DNA of 64,000 bases from positions 2,108,001 through 2,172,000 of the forward strand of contig NC_012586.1 in the NCBI RefSeq assembly GCF_000018545.1. Direction: 5' to 3'. The notes below the pieces were generated by a model. It searched no databases, was not told the DNA's origin, and was given only the letters and a program-made list of their open reading frames with translations. The position numbers were made by a program, and so were the translations under genes. Position 1 is the first letter of the stretch. Every line of letters starts with the position of its first letter. This document shows, piece after piece, positions 45,525 through 53,712 of this stretch. This stretch comes from Sinorhizobium fredii NGR234. GTDB lineage: Bacteria; Pseudomonadota; Alphaproteobacteria; Rhizobiales; Rhizobiaceae.

Positions 45525-45542
45525 ATGTCACAAGCCTGTCAT
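45525..45542 (+). promoter_or_regulatory. Pho-box-like direct repeat in phnF-phnG gap
   Basis: ATGTCAC (45525-45531) and CTGTCAT (45536-45542) repeat with an 11-base period, close to the rhizobial Pho box CTGTCAT-N4-CTGTCAT (second half perfect, first half with two changes). A TATAAG -10-like element follows at 45563. PhoB control under phosphate limitation fits the operon. Confidence 0.55.
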
Positions 45543-45578
45543 TTCCGAGCGCTAGGGAATGGTATAAGATGTATAGTT

Positions 45579-45594
45579 GTCTAGATCAATAGAC
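45579..45594 (+). promoter_or_regulatory. GTCTA-N6-TAGAC palindrome, candidate PhnF operator
   Basis: Perfect 5-bp arms GTCTA (45579-45583) and TAGAC (45590-45594) directly before the phnG ribosome site, inside a larger AT-rich region with GTATAGTT. HutC-type repressors bind such palindromes; the link to PhnF is by position. Confidence 0.5.
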
Positions 45595-45610
45595 ATTTTA
45601 GGTGAAGCGA

Positions 45611-46078
45611 ATGGATGCGAGCAAGAAACATGAAACCCTGTATGGGGCGGATCGCAAGGAAGGCATGCGGCTGCTGGCGCGCGCCACGCTTGCGGAACTC
45701 TCCGCCGCCTGGGAGGCGATTGCCGACAAGCCGGTCGTGGCGTCTGTGCGCGGTCCGGAGACTGGGCTCGTCATGGTACGCGGCCGCATCGGCGGCGGCG
45801 GTGATCCCTTCAATCTCGGCGAGGCGACGGTGTCGCGCGCCGCGGTTCGGCTTTCGAGCGGTGAGGTCGGCCACGGACAGCTGCTCGGCACCGACAAGGA
45901 ACGGGCGCGCTATGCCGCGATCTTCGACGCACTCTTCCAGACCGACGCCCATCGCCCGTCGGTCGAGGCGCTGCACCGGCTGATCGCCGCCCGCCTCGAA
46001 GCCGAAGACCGGCGAAAGGCCGAGGAGACGGCCGCGACCCGCGTGAACTTTTTCACCATGGTGCGGGGAGAAGATTGA
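45611..46078 (+). CDS. phnG: Phosphonate C-P lyase system protein PhnG
   Basis: Subunit of the PhnGHIJ core complex, 155 residues, which with PhnI attaches the phosphonate to ribose of ATP. Marks: LLARATLAEL, VRGPETGLVMVRGRIGG and FNLGEATVSRAAVRL. Start chosen at ATG 45611, 7 bases after AGGTGA; a GTG at 45602 in frame is within the ribosome site. First gene of the operon; it overlaps phnH by one base. Confidence 0.93.
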   Translation: MDASKKHETLYGADRKEGMRLLARATLAELSAAWEAIADKPVVASVRGPETGLVMVRGRIGGGGDPFNLGEATVSRAAVRLSSGEVGHGQLLGTDKERARYAAIFDALFQTDAHRPSVEALHRLIAARLEAEDRRKAEETAATRVNFFTMVRGED

Positions 46079-46680
46079 TGAGCCCGCATTCGCAAATCTA
46101 CGCCGGCGCCTTCGCCGATCCGGTCTTCGCGGCGCAGTCCGTATTCCGCACGCTGATGGACTGCTTCGCGCGGCCGGGTACCATCGGCCGCCTTTCGGCG
46201 TCCGCCACACCGCCCTCGCCTCTTGGTAATGCCAGCGGCGCCGTGGCGCTGACGCTCTGCGACCACGACACCCCCGCCTGGCTCTCGCCGGCGCTCGCCA
46301 AATCGGCCGTGCCGCAATGGATCGCCTTCCACACCGGCGCATGCGTGACCGAAGCCAAGGACGAGGCGCGTTTCGCCTTCGTCGAGAAGGGTGCCGCAGT
46401 CCCGGGTTTCGACCAGTTCGCGCTTGGCACGCAGGAGTATCCCGACCGGTCGACGACGCTCGTCGTCGAGGTCGAGGCGCTGGCGGGCGGTGTGCCGCTC
46501 GTCGCTAGCGGCCCGGGCATCAAGGAGGCAGTCGTCGTCGCGCCGATCGGGCTGCCGGACATCTTCCTCGATTTCTGGACCGCCAACCGGGCGATCTTCC
46601 CTCGCGGCATCGACCTGGTGCTGACGGCGGAGGGCGCGGTGCTCTGCCTGCCGCGCACGACCAAACTCGAGCGGGAGTAG
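46078..46680 (+). CDS. phnH: Phosphonate C-P lyase system protein PhnH
   Basis: Core-complex subunit of 200 residues, a PLP-fold protein without cofactor. Marks: GAFADPVFAAQSVFRTLMD, CFARPGTIGRL, FALGTQEYPDRSTTLVVEV and GLPDIFLDFWTANRAIFPRG (in pieces). ATG is in the TGATG overlap with phnG. Four bases separate it from phnI. Confidence 0.94.
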   Translation: MSPHSQIYAGAFADPVFAAQSVFRTLMDCFARPGTIGRLSASATPPSPLGNASGAVALTLCDHDTPAWLSPALAKSAVPQWIAFHTGACVTEAKDEARFAFVEKGAAVPGFDQFALGTQEYPDRSTTLVVEVEALAGGVPLVASGPGIKEAVVVAPIGLPDIFLDFWTANRAIFPRGIDLVLTAEGAVLCLPRTTKLERE

Positions 46681-46684
46681 GAGC

Positions 46685-47791
46685 ATGTACGTAGCCGTCA
46701 AAGGCGGGGAAGCCGCCATTGCCAACGCCCACCGCCTGCTTGCAGACCGTCGCCGCGGCGACCGCTCGCTGCCGTCGATCACCATCGAGCAGGTCGTCGA
46801 GCAGCTCGGTCTTGCCGTCGATCGCGTCATGGCCGAGGCCTCGCTTTACGACCGCGCGCTCGCCGCGCTTGCCGTGCGCCAGGCGCGCGGCGACATGATC
46901 GAGGCGATCTTCATCCTGCGCGCCTATCGCACCACACTTCCTCGCTTCGGCTATTCCGAACCGGTCGACACGGCGAACATGACGGTCGAACGGCGCGTCT
47001 CGGCAACCTACAAGGACCTGCCCGGCGGCCAGCTCCTCGGCCCCACCTTCGATTACACTCACCGCCTGCTCGATCCGTCGCTGATCGCAGATGAGACGGT
47101 CTCGGAGCCGGCAGTGAAAGAGCCCGGCGAACAGGTCATGCGGGTCTCTGACATCCTCGACGCCGAGGGCCTGATCGAGGGCGACGGAAAGATGCCTGAC
47201 GGTCACCTGGCCGGCGACCTGACGCGCGAGCCGATGGAGTTTCCAATGCCGCGCGACTTGCGCCTGCAGGCGCTTGCCCGCGGCGACGAAGGCTTTCTGT
47301 TGGCGCTCGCCTATTCCACCCAGCGCGGCTATGGCCGCACCCATCCCTTCGTCGGTGAGATCAGGATCGGCGAGGTGGAGGTGGAGCTCGATCTGCCGGA
47401 GTTCGGCTTCGCCGTCTCGCTCGGCACCATCCGCGTCACCGAATGCCAGATGGTCAACCAGTTCAAGGGCTCGGCCACTGAGCCACCGCAGTTCACCCGC
47501 GGCTACGGGCTCGTCTTCGGCCAAAGCGAGCGCAAGGCCATGTCGATGTCTCTCGTCGACCGGGCGCTCCGAACCGACGAGTTCAGCGAGGATATCGTTG
47601 CCCCGACGCAGGACCAGGAATTCGTCATCTCGCACGCCGACAACGTCCAGGCGACCGGCTTCGTCGAGCATTTGAAGCTGCCGCACTACGTCGACTTCCA
47701 GGCCGAGCTCGACCTGGTGCGTCGCATGCGCCGCGACTACGAGGCCGCCCGCACCGGCGGCAAGGACGGCATGAAGGAGGCCGCCGAATGA
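46685..47791 (+). CDS. phnI: Phosphonate C-P lyase system protein PhnI
   Basis: Catalytic nucleosidase/transfer subunit of 368 residues that, with PhnG, H and L, forms ribose-1-alkylphosphonate triphosphate from ATP. Marks: MYVAVKGGEAAIANAHRLL, GDMIEAIFILRAYRTTL, YKDLPGGQLLGPTFDYTHRL (pieces), LAYSTQRGYGRTHPFVGEIR and ECQMVNQFKG. Overlaps phnJ by four bases. Confidence 0.96.
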   Translation: MYVAVKGGEAAIANAHRLLADRRRGDRSLPSITIEQVVEQLGLAVDRVMAEASLYDRALAALAVRQARGDMIEAIFILRAYRTTLPRFGYSEPVDTANMTVERRVSATYKDLPGGQLLGPTFDYTHRLLDPSLIADETVSEPAVKEPGEQVMRVSDILDAEGLIEGDGKMPDGHLAGDLTREPMEFPMPRDLRLQALARGDEGFLLALAYSTQRGYGRTHPFVGEIRIGEVEVELDLPEFGFAVSLGTIRVTECQMVNQFKGSATEPPQFTRGYGLVFGQSERKAMSMSLVDRALRTDEFSEDIVAPTQDQEFVISHADNVQATGFVEHLKLPHYVDFQAELDLVRRMRRDYEAARTGGKDGMKEAAE

Positions 47792-48681
47792 ACGACCTTG
47801 CAACCTACAATTTCGCCTATCTCGACGAGCAGACGAAGCGGATGATCCGCCGGGCGATCCTGAAGGCGATCGCCATTCCGGGCTACCAGGTGCCCTTCGC
47901 CTCGCGCGAAATGCCGATGCCCTATGGCTGGGGCACCGGCGGCGTGCAGGTGACCGCCTCGATCCTCGGACCCACGGACGTGCTGAAGGTCATCGACCAG
48001 GGCGCCGACGATACCACCAATGCCGTGTCGATCCGCGCCTTCTTCCAGAAGGTCGCCGATGTCGCCGTCACCACCAGGACGAACGACGCGACGATCATCC
48101 AGACGCGGCACCGGATTCCCGAGGAACCACTGAAAGAGGGCCAGACGCTCGTCTACCAGGTGCCGATCCCGGAACCCTTGCGCTTCCTCGAGCCGCGCGA
48201 GACCGAGACGCGCAAGATGCATGCCCTCGAGGAATACGGCCTCATGCATGTGAAGCTCTACGAGGACATCGCCCGCAACGGCCATATCGCCACGACCTAT
48301 GCCTATCCGGTCAAGGTCGAGGGCCGCTATGTCATGGACCCCTCGCCGACGCCGAAATTCGACAATCCGAAGATGCACATGTCGGAGGCGCTGCAGCTCT
48401 TCGGCGCCGGCCGCGAAAAGCGCATCTATGCGGTTCCGCCCTATACCCAAGTCGTCAGCCTCGATTTCGAGGACCACCCCTTCGAAATCCAGAAATTCGA
48501 CAAGCCCTGTGCGCTCTGCTGTGCCGAGAACGTCTATCTCGACGAGGTGGTGCTCGACGACAAGGGTGGGCGGATGTTCGTCTGCTCCGATACCGACCAT
48601 TGCGAAGACCGGCGCGCGCAAGGCCATGCAGGTCCGATGCTTGCCCGCCCGACGCATGAAAGCCAGGAGGCCGCCGAATGA
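47788..48681 (+). CDS. phnJ: Carbon-phosphorus lyase PhnJ
   Basis: Radical-SAM enzyme of 297 residues that breaks the C-P bond. Residues correspond to the E. coli enzyme: Gly32 (glycyl radical site, in IPGYQVPFASREMP), the cluster cysteines Cys241, Cys244 and Cys266, and Cys272 (thiyl radical). The extra Cys245 adjoins the cluster. So all key residues are intact. Overlaps phnI and phnK by four bases each. Confidence 0.97.
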   Translation: MNDLATYNFAYLDEQTKRMIRRAILKAIAIPGYQVPFASREMPMPYGWGTGGVQVTASILGPTDVLKVIDQGADDTTNAVSIRAFFQKVADVAVTTRTNDATIIQTRHRIPEEPLKEGQTLVYQVPIPEPLRFLEPRETETRKMHALEEYGLMHVKLYEDIARNGHIATTYAYPVKVEGRYVMDPSPTPKFDNPKMHMSEALQLFGAGREKRIYAVPPYTQVVSLDFEDHPFEIQKFDKPCALCCAENVYLDEVVLDDKGGRMFVCSDTDHCEDRRAQGHAGPMLARPTHESQEAAE

Positions 48682-49454
48682 CCGCCGTGCCGCTTCTCAA
48701 AGTCAAGGACGTCTCGAAGTTCTACGGAAGCCGCATCGGCTGCCGCAACGTCTCTTTCGAGCTTTATCCCGGCGAAGTGCTCGCCGTCGTCGGCGAGTCC
48801 GGTTCCGGCAAGACGACGCTGCTCTCCTGCCTCTCGACCCGGTTGATGGCAAGTTCCGGCATCATCGAATACCACATGCGCGACGGGCAATATCGCGATC
48901 TGGCACATATGGGCGAGGCCGAGCGGCGCTTCCTGATGCGCACCGATTGGGGCTTCGTCCACCAGAACCCGGCCGACGGGCTGCGCATGACGGTGTCGGC
49001 CGGCGCCAATGTCGGCGAGCGACTGATGGCGGTCGGCGACCGGCATTACGGTAATATCCGCGCGATCGCCAGCGACTGGCTGCGGCGTGTCGAAATCGAA
49101 GAGGACCGGATCGACGACCAGCCGCGCGCCTTTTCCGGCGGCATGCGCCAGCGCCTGCAGATCGCCCGCAATCTCGTCACCGCGCCGCGCCTGGTCTTCA
49201 TGGACGAGCCGACCGGCGGCCTCGACGTCTCGGTTCAGGCCCGCCTCCTCGATCTCGTCCGCGGCCTCGTCCACGATCTCGGCCTTGCTGCTGTTATCGT
49301 CACCCACGACCTCGCCGTCGCCCGGCTCCTCTCGCACCGGATGATGGTGATGAAGGACGGCGCCGTCATCGAACAGGGGCTCACCGACCGGGTGCTCGAC
49401 GATCCGCGCGAGCCTTATACCCAGCTCCTCGTTTCCTCGATTCTGCAGGTCTGA
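48678..49454 (+). CDS. phnK: Phosphonate C-P lyase system ATP-binding protein PhnK
   Basis: ABC-type ATPase of 258 residues that docks on the PhnGHIJ core. Walker A GESGSGKTTLL, signature FSGGMRQRLQIARNL, Walker B LVFMDEPTGGLDVS, H-loop VTHDLAVARL. It is not a transporter subunit in spite of the dipeptide-transporter-like sequence. A dispersed palindrome separates it from phnL. Confidence 0.94.
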   Translation: MTAVPLLKVKDVSKFYGSRIGCRNVSFELYPGEVLAVVGESGSGKTTLLSCLSTRLMASSGIIEYHMRDGQYRDLAHMGEAERRFLMRTDWGFVHQNPADGLRMTVSAGANVGERLMAVGDRHYGNIRAIASDWLRRVEIEEDRIDDQPRAFSGGMRQRLQIARNLVTAPRLVFMDEPTGGLDVSVQARLLDLVRGLVHDLGLAAVIVTHDLAVARLLSHRMMVMKDGAVIEQGLTDRVLDDPREPYTQLLVSSILQV

Positions 49455-49501
49455 CGCATGATCCCGAAAAATGGAACCCGGTTTTCGGACGAGATCACGC
49501 G
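49455..49501. repeat. Dispersed rhizobial palindrome (GCATGATC-CCGAAAA type) between phnK and phnL
   Basis: CGCATGATCCCGAAAA and, after a short loop, GGTTTTCGGACGAGATCACG form an imperfect hairpin. I recognise the motif as a widespread short repeat of Rhizobiaceae and relatives. It begins directly after the phnK stop and creates a spurious in-frame ATG (49458) ahead of phnL. Confidence 0.7.
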
Positions 49502-49520
49502 GCAAAGGAAAGTAAAAGTC

Positions 49521-50228
49521 ATGGCTACGCCCCTTGTTGTTTCAGAAGTCGCCAAGAGCTTCACCATGCACCTGCGCGACGGCGTGCGCCTGCCGGTCGT
49601 CGCCAATGTCTCCTTCTCGGTGAAATCAGGCGAATGCGTCGTGCTCGGCGGCCCCTCCGGCGTCGGCAAGAGCTCGATCCTCAAGATGCTCTATGGCAAT
49701 TACGGCGTCGACGAAGGCCAGATCCTCATGGAGCATGACGGCCGCCTCGTGAACCTGGCCGATGCCGAGCCGCGCACCGTGCTCGACGTGCGCCGCACCA
49801 CACTCGGCTATGTCAGCCAGTTCCTGCGCGTCGTGCCACGCGTCTCGGCCCTCGACATCGTCGCCGAGCCGTTGCAGGCGCGCGGTGTGGCGGCCGGAGA
49901 TGCGCGCGAGCGCGCCGCTGAGTTGCTGGCGAAACTCAACCTGCCAAGGGAACTCTGGGCTTTGCCGCCCGCCACCTTCTCCGGCGGCGAGCAACAGCGC
50001 GTTAACATCGCCCGCGGTTTCATCACCGACCACCGGATCCTGCTGCTCGACGAGCCGACCGCATCGCTCGACGCGATAAACCGCGCCGTGGTGGTCGAGA
50101 TGATCGCCGAGAAGAAGGCACAGGGCACGGCGCTCGTCGGCATCTTCCACGACGCGGAAGTCCGCGACGCGGTCGCCGACCGCATCATCGATGTTTCCGA
50201 GTTTTCGCCGAGAAAGCGCGCCGCATGA
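49521..50228 (+). CDS. phnL: Phosphonate C-P lyase system ATPase PhnL
   Basis: ABC-type ATPase of 235 residues. Start chosen at ATG 49521 ([17 protein letters not shown]), after AAAGGAAAG; the in-frame ATG at 49458 lies in the repeat and would add 21 unrelated residues. Walker [13 protein letters not shown], PhnL-type [16 protein letters not shown], signature [15 protein letters not shown], Walker [13 protein letters not shown]. Overlaps the acyltransferase gene by four bases. Confidence 0.94.
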   Translation: MATPLVVSEVAKSFTMHLRDGVRLPVVANVSFSVKSGECVVLGGPSGVGKSSILKMLYGNYGVDEGQILMEHDGRLVNLADAEPRTVLDVRRTTLGYVSQFLRVVPRVSALDIVAEPLQARGVAAGDARERAAELLAKLNLPRELWALPPATFSGGEQQRVNIARGFITDHRILLLDEPTASLDAINRAVVVEMIAEKKAQGTALVGIFHDAEVRDAVADRIIDVSEFSPRKRAA

Positions 50229-50839
50229 GCCGGAAGCTTGGGATCGAACCCTTCATCCATCCGACCGCCAGCGTCGTGAATTCGAAGCTCGGCCGTTACA
50301 CGGAAATCCAGGAACGCTCGCGCCTGGATGAGGTCGAGTTCGGCGACTATTCCTACATCATGCAGGACGGCTCGATCTGGTGTGCGACGATCGGCAAATT
50401 CGTCAACATCGCCGCCGCGGTTCGCATCAACGCCACCAACCACCCGACCTGGCGGGCGACGCTGCATCATTTCACCTACCGCGCCCCGATGTACTGGGAC
50501 GACGCCGAACCCGATCACGATCTCTTCGCCTGGCGCCGCCAGAACCGCGTGACGATCGGCCATGACGTCTGGATCGGTCACGGCGCAACCATCCTGCCGG
50601 GCGTCAAGGTCGGCAACGGCGCCGTGATCGGCGCCGGCGCGGTCGTCTCGAAGGACGTCGCACCCTACACGATCGTCGGCGGCGTACCCGCCAAGCTGAT
50701 CCGCGAGCGCTTCAAGGTGGAGATCGGTGAAGCCATGGACCGGCTCGCCTGGTGGGACTGGGACCATGCCAAGCTGCGCCGGGCGCTGGAGGATTTCCGC
50801 GAGCTGACGGCGGAGGAGTTTTTGGTGCGCTACGGGTAG
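50225..50839 (+). CDS. Phosphonate-cluster hexapeptide-repeat acyltransferase
   Basis: Left-handed beta-helix acetyltransferase of 204 residues. Hexapeptide repeats are seen near the start ([18 protein letters not shown]) and near residues 115-150 ([19 protein letters not shown], then [20 protein letters not shown]). The family member linked to phn operons (threonine-rich DapH-like type) may acetylate aminoalkylphosphonates or a by-product. It closes the operon; phnM and phnN, which usually follow, are absent here. Confidence 0.88.
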   Translation: MSRKLGIEPFIHPTASVVNSKLGRYTEIQERSRLDEVEFGDYSYIMQDGSIWCATIGKFVNIAAAVRINATNHPTWRATLHHFTYRAPMYWDDAEPDHDLFAWRRQNRVTIGHDVWIGHGATILPGVKVGNGAVIGAGAVVSKDVAPYTIVGGVPAKLIRERFKVEIGEAMDRLAWWDWDHAKLRRALEDFRELTAEEFLVRYG

Positions 50840-50867
50840 GCTTCCAATCCAAGAGGTATAGGCGAAG

Positions 50868-50970
50868 GCCCTCATCCGCCTGCCGGCACCTTCTCCCCGC
50901 AAGCGGGGCGAGGGGATCGCGGCGCCGCCTCGCCGACCTTATCCCCCAGGGTTAAACCCGAGGAGAGGGG
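50868..50970. repeat. Dispersed palindromic repeat, CCCTCACCC type (copy 4, inverted)
   Basis: Starts CCCTCATCCGCCTGCCGGCA and CCTTCTCCCCGCAAGCGGGG, the reverse orientation of copies 1-3, with a divergent right end (GTTAAACCCGAGGAGAGGGG). It lies between the phn operon and the convergent kinase gene, where it may stop transcription from both sides. Confidence 0.75.
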
Positions 50971-50992
50971 CAAAATCCGGCGCTGGCATTTA

Positions 50993-52711
50993 TCAGTCGC
51001 TGTCGGCCGCCCTCAAGAACTCACCCGCCACCCGCGCCACCAGCGCTAGCGAAACCGCGCCCGCATCCGGATGGCCGATGCTCTTCTCGGCAAGTGGCCG
51101 CGCCCGGCCGAGTTTCGGCGTCAGGCTCGAGGTCGCATCGGCCGCGTCCTGCGCGGCTTTCGCCGCCACCGTCCAAGCATCGATGAGCGGCTTGCCCGCG
51201 GCGGCCTCTCTTTCCAGCGTCTCGACGAACGGCACCAGCGCGTCAACCAGCGTCTTGTCGCCCACGCGTGCGCGGCCGAGCCGGGTGACTCCGTCGAGCG
51301 CCAGCCTTGCGCCCTTGACGACTGCCGCATCGCTCACCTTCTCGTCATCGCTGAAGGCATTGCTCCAGGATCGGAGCGCCAGGCCCCAGATCGCACCGGA
51401 GGTGCCGCCGGCGCGGTCGGCCCAGGCGTCGCCCGCAGCCGCCAGCACGCTCGCGGCGCCGGCACCAGCGGCGACCGCCGCCTTCGCTGCGTCGAGTGCG
51501 GCTGCCGAACCGCGGCGCATGCCCTGGCCGTGGTCGCCGTCGCCAGCATAAGCGTCGATGCGGCCGAGTTCTTCTTCCGCCTCCCTCAGGGCGTCGGCGA
51601 TATTGCCGATCAGCCGCGCGATACATTTGCCGCTCTGCTGCGAGGCTTCCGAGGCGGCAGCGAAGCTTTGCGGCCCTTCGGCATCAACGATCTCAGCCGT
51701 CGCGGGCTCGGCGGCGATGATTACGCCCTTGCGCAGCACCGGTGCATCCGAGGGCGCGCGCCAGAGTGCTTCCAGCTCGTCGCCGAGCCAGAGAAGCGTC
51801 AGCGAGCAGCCCTGCATGTCGAGGCTGGTGACGAACTCGCCGCATTCGGGATCGACGATTTCCAGCCCTGCGTCCGCCAGTTCCCTGGCAATTGCCGTCC
51901 AGAGAACGAACAGCTCTTCGTACTTGGTCGAGCCGAGGCCGTTCAGGACCGCGGCGACCTTCCTCGTACCGGCCGGCCGCTCGGCGATGAGCTTGCCGGT
52001 CAGCAGCTTGGCGAGATCGCTGGCGGAGGAGATCTTTTCCTCGCTGATGCCGGGCTCGCCGTGAATGCCGAGACCCAGCGCCATCTGCCCCTTCTGAACG
52101 GTGAAGAGCGGCCCGGCCGCACCCGGCAGGGTGCAGCCGCCAAAGGCGACGCCGAACGATACCGTCCGATCATTGGCAAGACGGGCGAGCCGTTCCACCT
52201 CGTCGAGCGGTTTGCCCGCCTCGGCGGCCGCGCCGGCGATCTTGAAGACGACGAGGTCGCCGGCGATGCCGCGGCGCTTGGCGGGCGTTTCGACCGAAGC
52301 GCTCGCCACGTCGTCGGTCACCGGCAGGACGCGCACGTCGATGCCTTCGGCGCGCAGCCGCTCGGCCGCAACCCCGAAGTTCAAGACGTCGCCCGCATAG
52401 TTGCCGAAGCCGAGCAGCACGCCACCGCCCTGGTCCGCGTGGCGGCAGACGCGCGCGACCGCGGCTGTCGACGGAGAGGCGAAGACGTCGCCGGCGACCG
52501 CCGCATCCGCGAGTCCCGGGCCGACATAGCCGGCGAAGGCCGGATAGTGGCCCGAGCCGCCACCGATCACCACGGCTACCTTGCCCTTCGGCACCTTGGT
52601 GGAGCGCACGACGCCGCCCTTCACCAGGCGAACGTTGCGGGCATAGATCGCCGCGAAACCGGCAAGCGCGGCGGTGGCAAAATCTTCCGGAGCGTCAAAG
52701 ATCGTCGTCAT
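50993..52711 (-). CDS. DAK-family kinase (dihydroxyacetone / ketotetrose kinase), DhaK-DhaL fusion
   Basis: Kinase of 572 residues with two domains in one chain. DhaK part (about 1-330): GGGSGHYPAFAGYVGPG, DVFASPSTAAV, and His217 in GLGIHGEPGIS that binds the ketose covalently. DhaL part (about 370-572): IDAYAGDGDHGQGMRRG, the ADP-magnesium site, and SGAIWGLAL. This is the ATP-dependent type, as in dihydroxyacetone kinases and in erythrulose kinases of tetritol catabolism. It is the last gene of a minus-strand cluster with an isomerase, a TctABC transporter and PdxA2, 4 bases after the isomerase, so it probably phosphorylates dihydroxyacetone or a ketotetrose made there. Confidence 0.88.
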   Translation of the reverse strand: MTTIFDAPEDFATAALAGFAAIYARNVRLVKGGVVRSTKVPKGKVAVVIGGGSGHYPAFAGYVGPGLADAAVAGDVFASPSTAAVARVCRHADQGGGVLLGFGNYAGDVLNFGVAAERLRAEGIDVRVLPVTDDVASASVETPAKRRGIAGDLVVFKIAGAAAEAGKPLDEVERLARLANDRTVSFGVAFGGCTLPGAAGPLFTVQKGQMALGLGIHGEPGISEEKISSASDLAKLLTGKLIAERPAGTRKVAAVLNGLGSTKYEELFVLWTAIARELADAGLEIVDPECGEFVTSLDMQGCSLTLLWLGDELEALWRAPSDAPVLRKGVIIAAEPATAEIVDAEGPQSFAAASEASQQSGKCIARLIGNIADALREAEEELGRIDAYAGDGDHGQGMRRGSAAALDAAKAAVAAGAGAASVLAAAGDAWADRAGGTSGAIWGLALRSWSNAFSDDEKVSDAAVVKGARLALDGVTRLGRARVGDKTLVDALVPFVETLEREAAAGKPLIDAWTVAAKAAQDAADATSSLTPKLGRARPLAEKSIGHPDAGAVSLALVARVAGEFLRAADSD

Positions 52712-52715
52712 CGCT

Positions 52716-53657
52716 TCAATGTCCCTGTTCGCGAGGCAGGATGCGCCTCAGATAATCGCGATTGGCGGCACTGACAGAAAGCCCGTCGCCACCGTAGTGC
52801 TCGCAGAGGAAGGGGCTGTCGAAGCCGTGCGCCAGGGCCATGCGAATCGCCGAGCGGTAATTGATGACGCCGAATTCGAGCGGGGCCGGGTGGGTGACGA
52901 TCAACCCCGAAGCCGCATCCTCCGTGCGGTTGTAATTCTTGACGTGCCAATATTTAGCAAAGGGCGCAACCTTTGCCATCATCTCCTGCCAATGTTCGAC
53001 CGGGCGATGCAGGCGGATGAGGTTGCCGAGATCGGCGTTGATGCCGACATTGGCAAGCCCGACCTCCTCGACGAAGCGCACCGAACTGTCGGCCGTTCCG
53101 AGATAAGTGTCTTCGTACATTTCCAGCGACACTTCGATGCCGAGCTCTTCCGCGTGTCGGCCAAGCTCGCGGACCCGCGAAACCGCCGTCTTCCAGGTCG
53201 CCGCGTCGTCCGGGTTCTTCAGCCCATCGACGGTCCAGAACCACAGCACCTTCTTCTGCGCCTCCGTCAGCGGACCGAAGAAGCCGAACGACACGGAACC
53301 TGCGCCGACTGAGGCGGCGGTCTCGATGACCCGGTGTCCATAGGCGAGATATTCCTCGCCATGCTCGGGATCTATCAAGCTGCGCCGAGCGGTGGAGATC
53401 GCCGGAATGGTGAGACCGAGGGATCGGGTCAGGCCGACGAATTCCTCCCGCCGATCGGGGGAAAGATCGGCGAGCCTGATCCAGCTATCGGTCGGGTCGA
53501 GTTCGGTAAAGCCGGCGTCGACCACGTCGGCAAGCGTTGCGGCCCACTCCTCTACCGTCTGGTCTTGCACGGATCGGCCGTCCGGCAGCAGGTTCGGATA
53601 TTGGATCATAGCGGCCGCGATCGGCCAATTGTCACGGTTCCATGTGCGCGGCGCCAT
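52716..53657 (-). CDS. TIM-barrel sugar phosphate isomerase/epimerase
   Basis: Xylose-isomerase-like (AP_endonuc_2) protein of 313 residues. Start ATG 53657 follows GAGGAG; earlier in-frame ATGs give an extra N-terminus outside the fold. Marks: DAGFTELDPTDSWIRLADL, the metal-site Glu in VSLEMYEDTYLGT, VGINADLGNLIRLHRP, AKYWHVKNYNRTED and FLCEHYGGDG. Members isomerise or epimerise small sugars, ketoacids or inosose. It sits between the kinase and the transporter genes, so it may prepare the sugar (acid) for the kinase. Confidence 0.82.
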   Translation of the reverse strand: MAPRTWNRDNWPIAAAMIQYPNLLPDGRSVQDQTVEEWAATLADVVDAGFTELDPTDSWIRLADLSPDRREEFVGLTRSLGLTIPAISTARRSLIDPEHGEEYLAYGHRVIETAASVGAGSVSFGFFGPLTEAQKKVLWFWTVDGLKNPDDAATWKTAVSRVRELGRHAEELGIEVSLEMYEDTYLGTADSSVRFVEEVGLANVGINADLGNLIRLHRPVEHWQEMMAKVAPFAKYWHVKNYNRTEDAASGLIVTHPAPLEFGVINYRSAIRMALAHGFDSPFLCEHYGGDGLSVSAANRDYLRRILPREQGH

Positions 53658-53712
53658 GGCGGACTCCTCGATATCTGGAGAAATTAAGTCGTGCATTTCT
53701 GCGGCGGCCGGA

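Noticed and set aside
49458..49520. N-terminal extension of PhnL from ATG 49458
   Set aside because: The bases are a dispersed palindrome and the extra residues are not part of PhnL.
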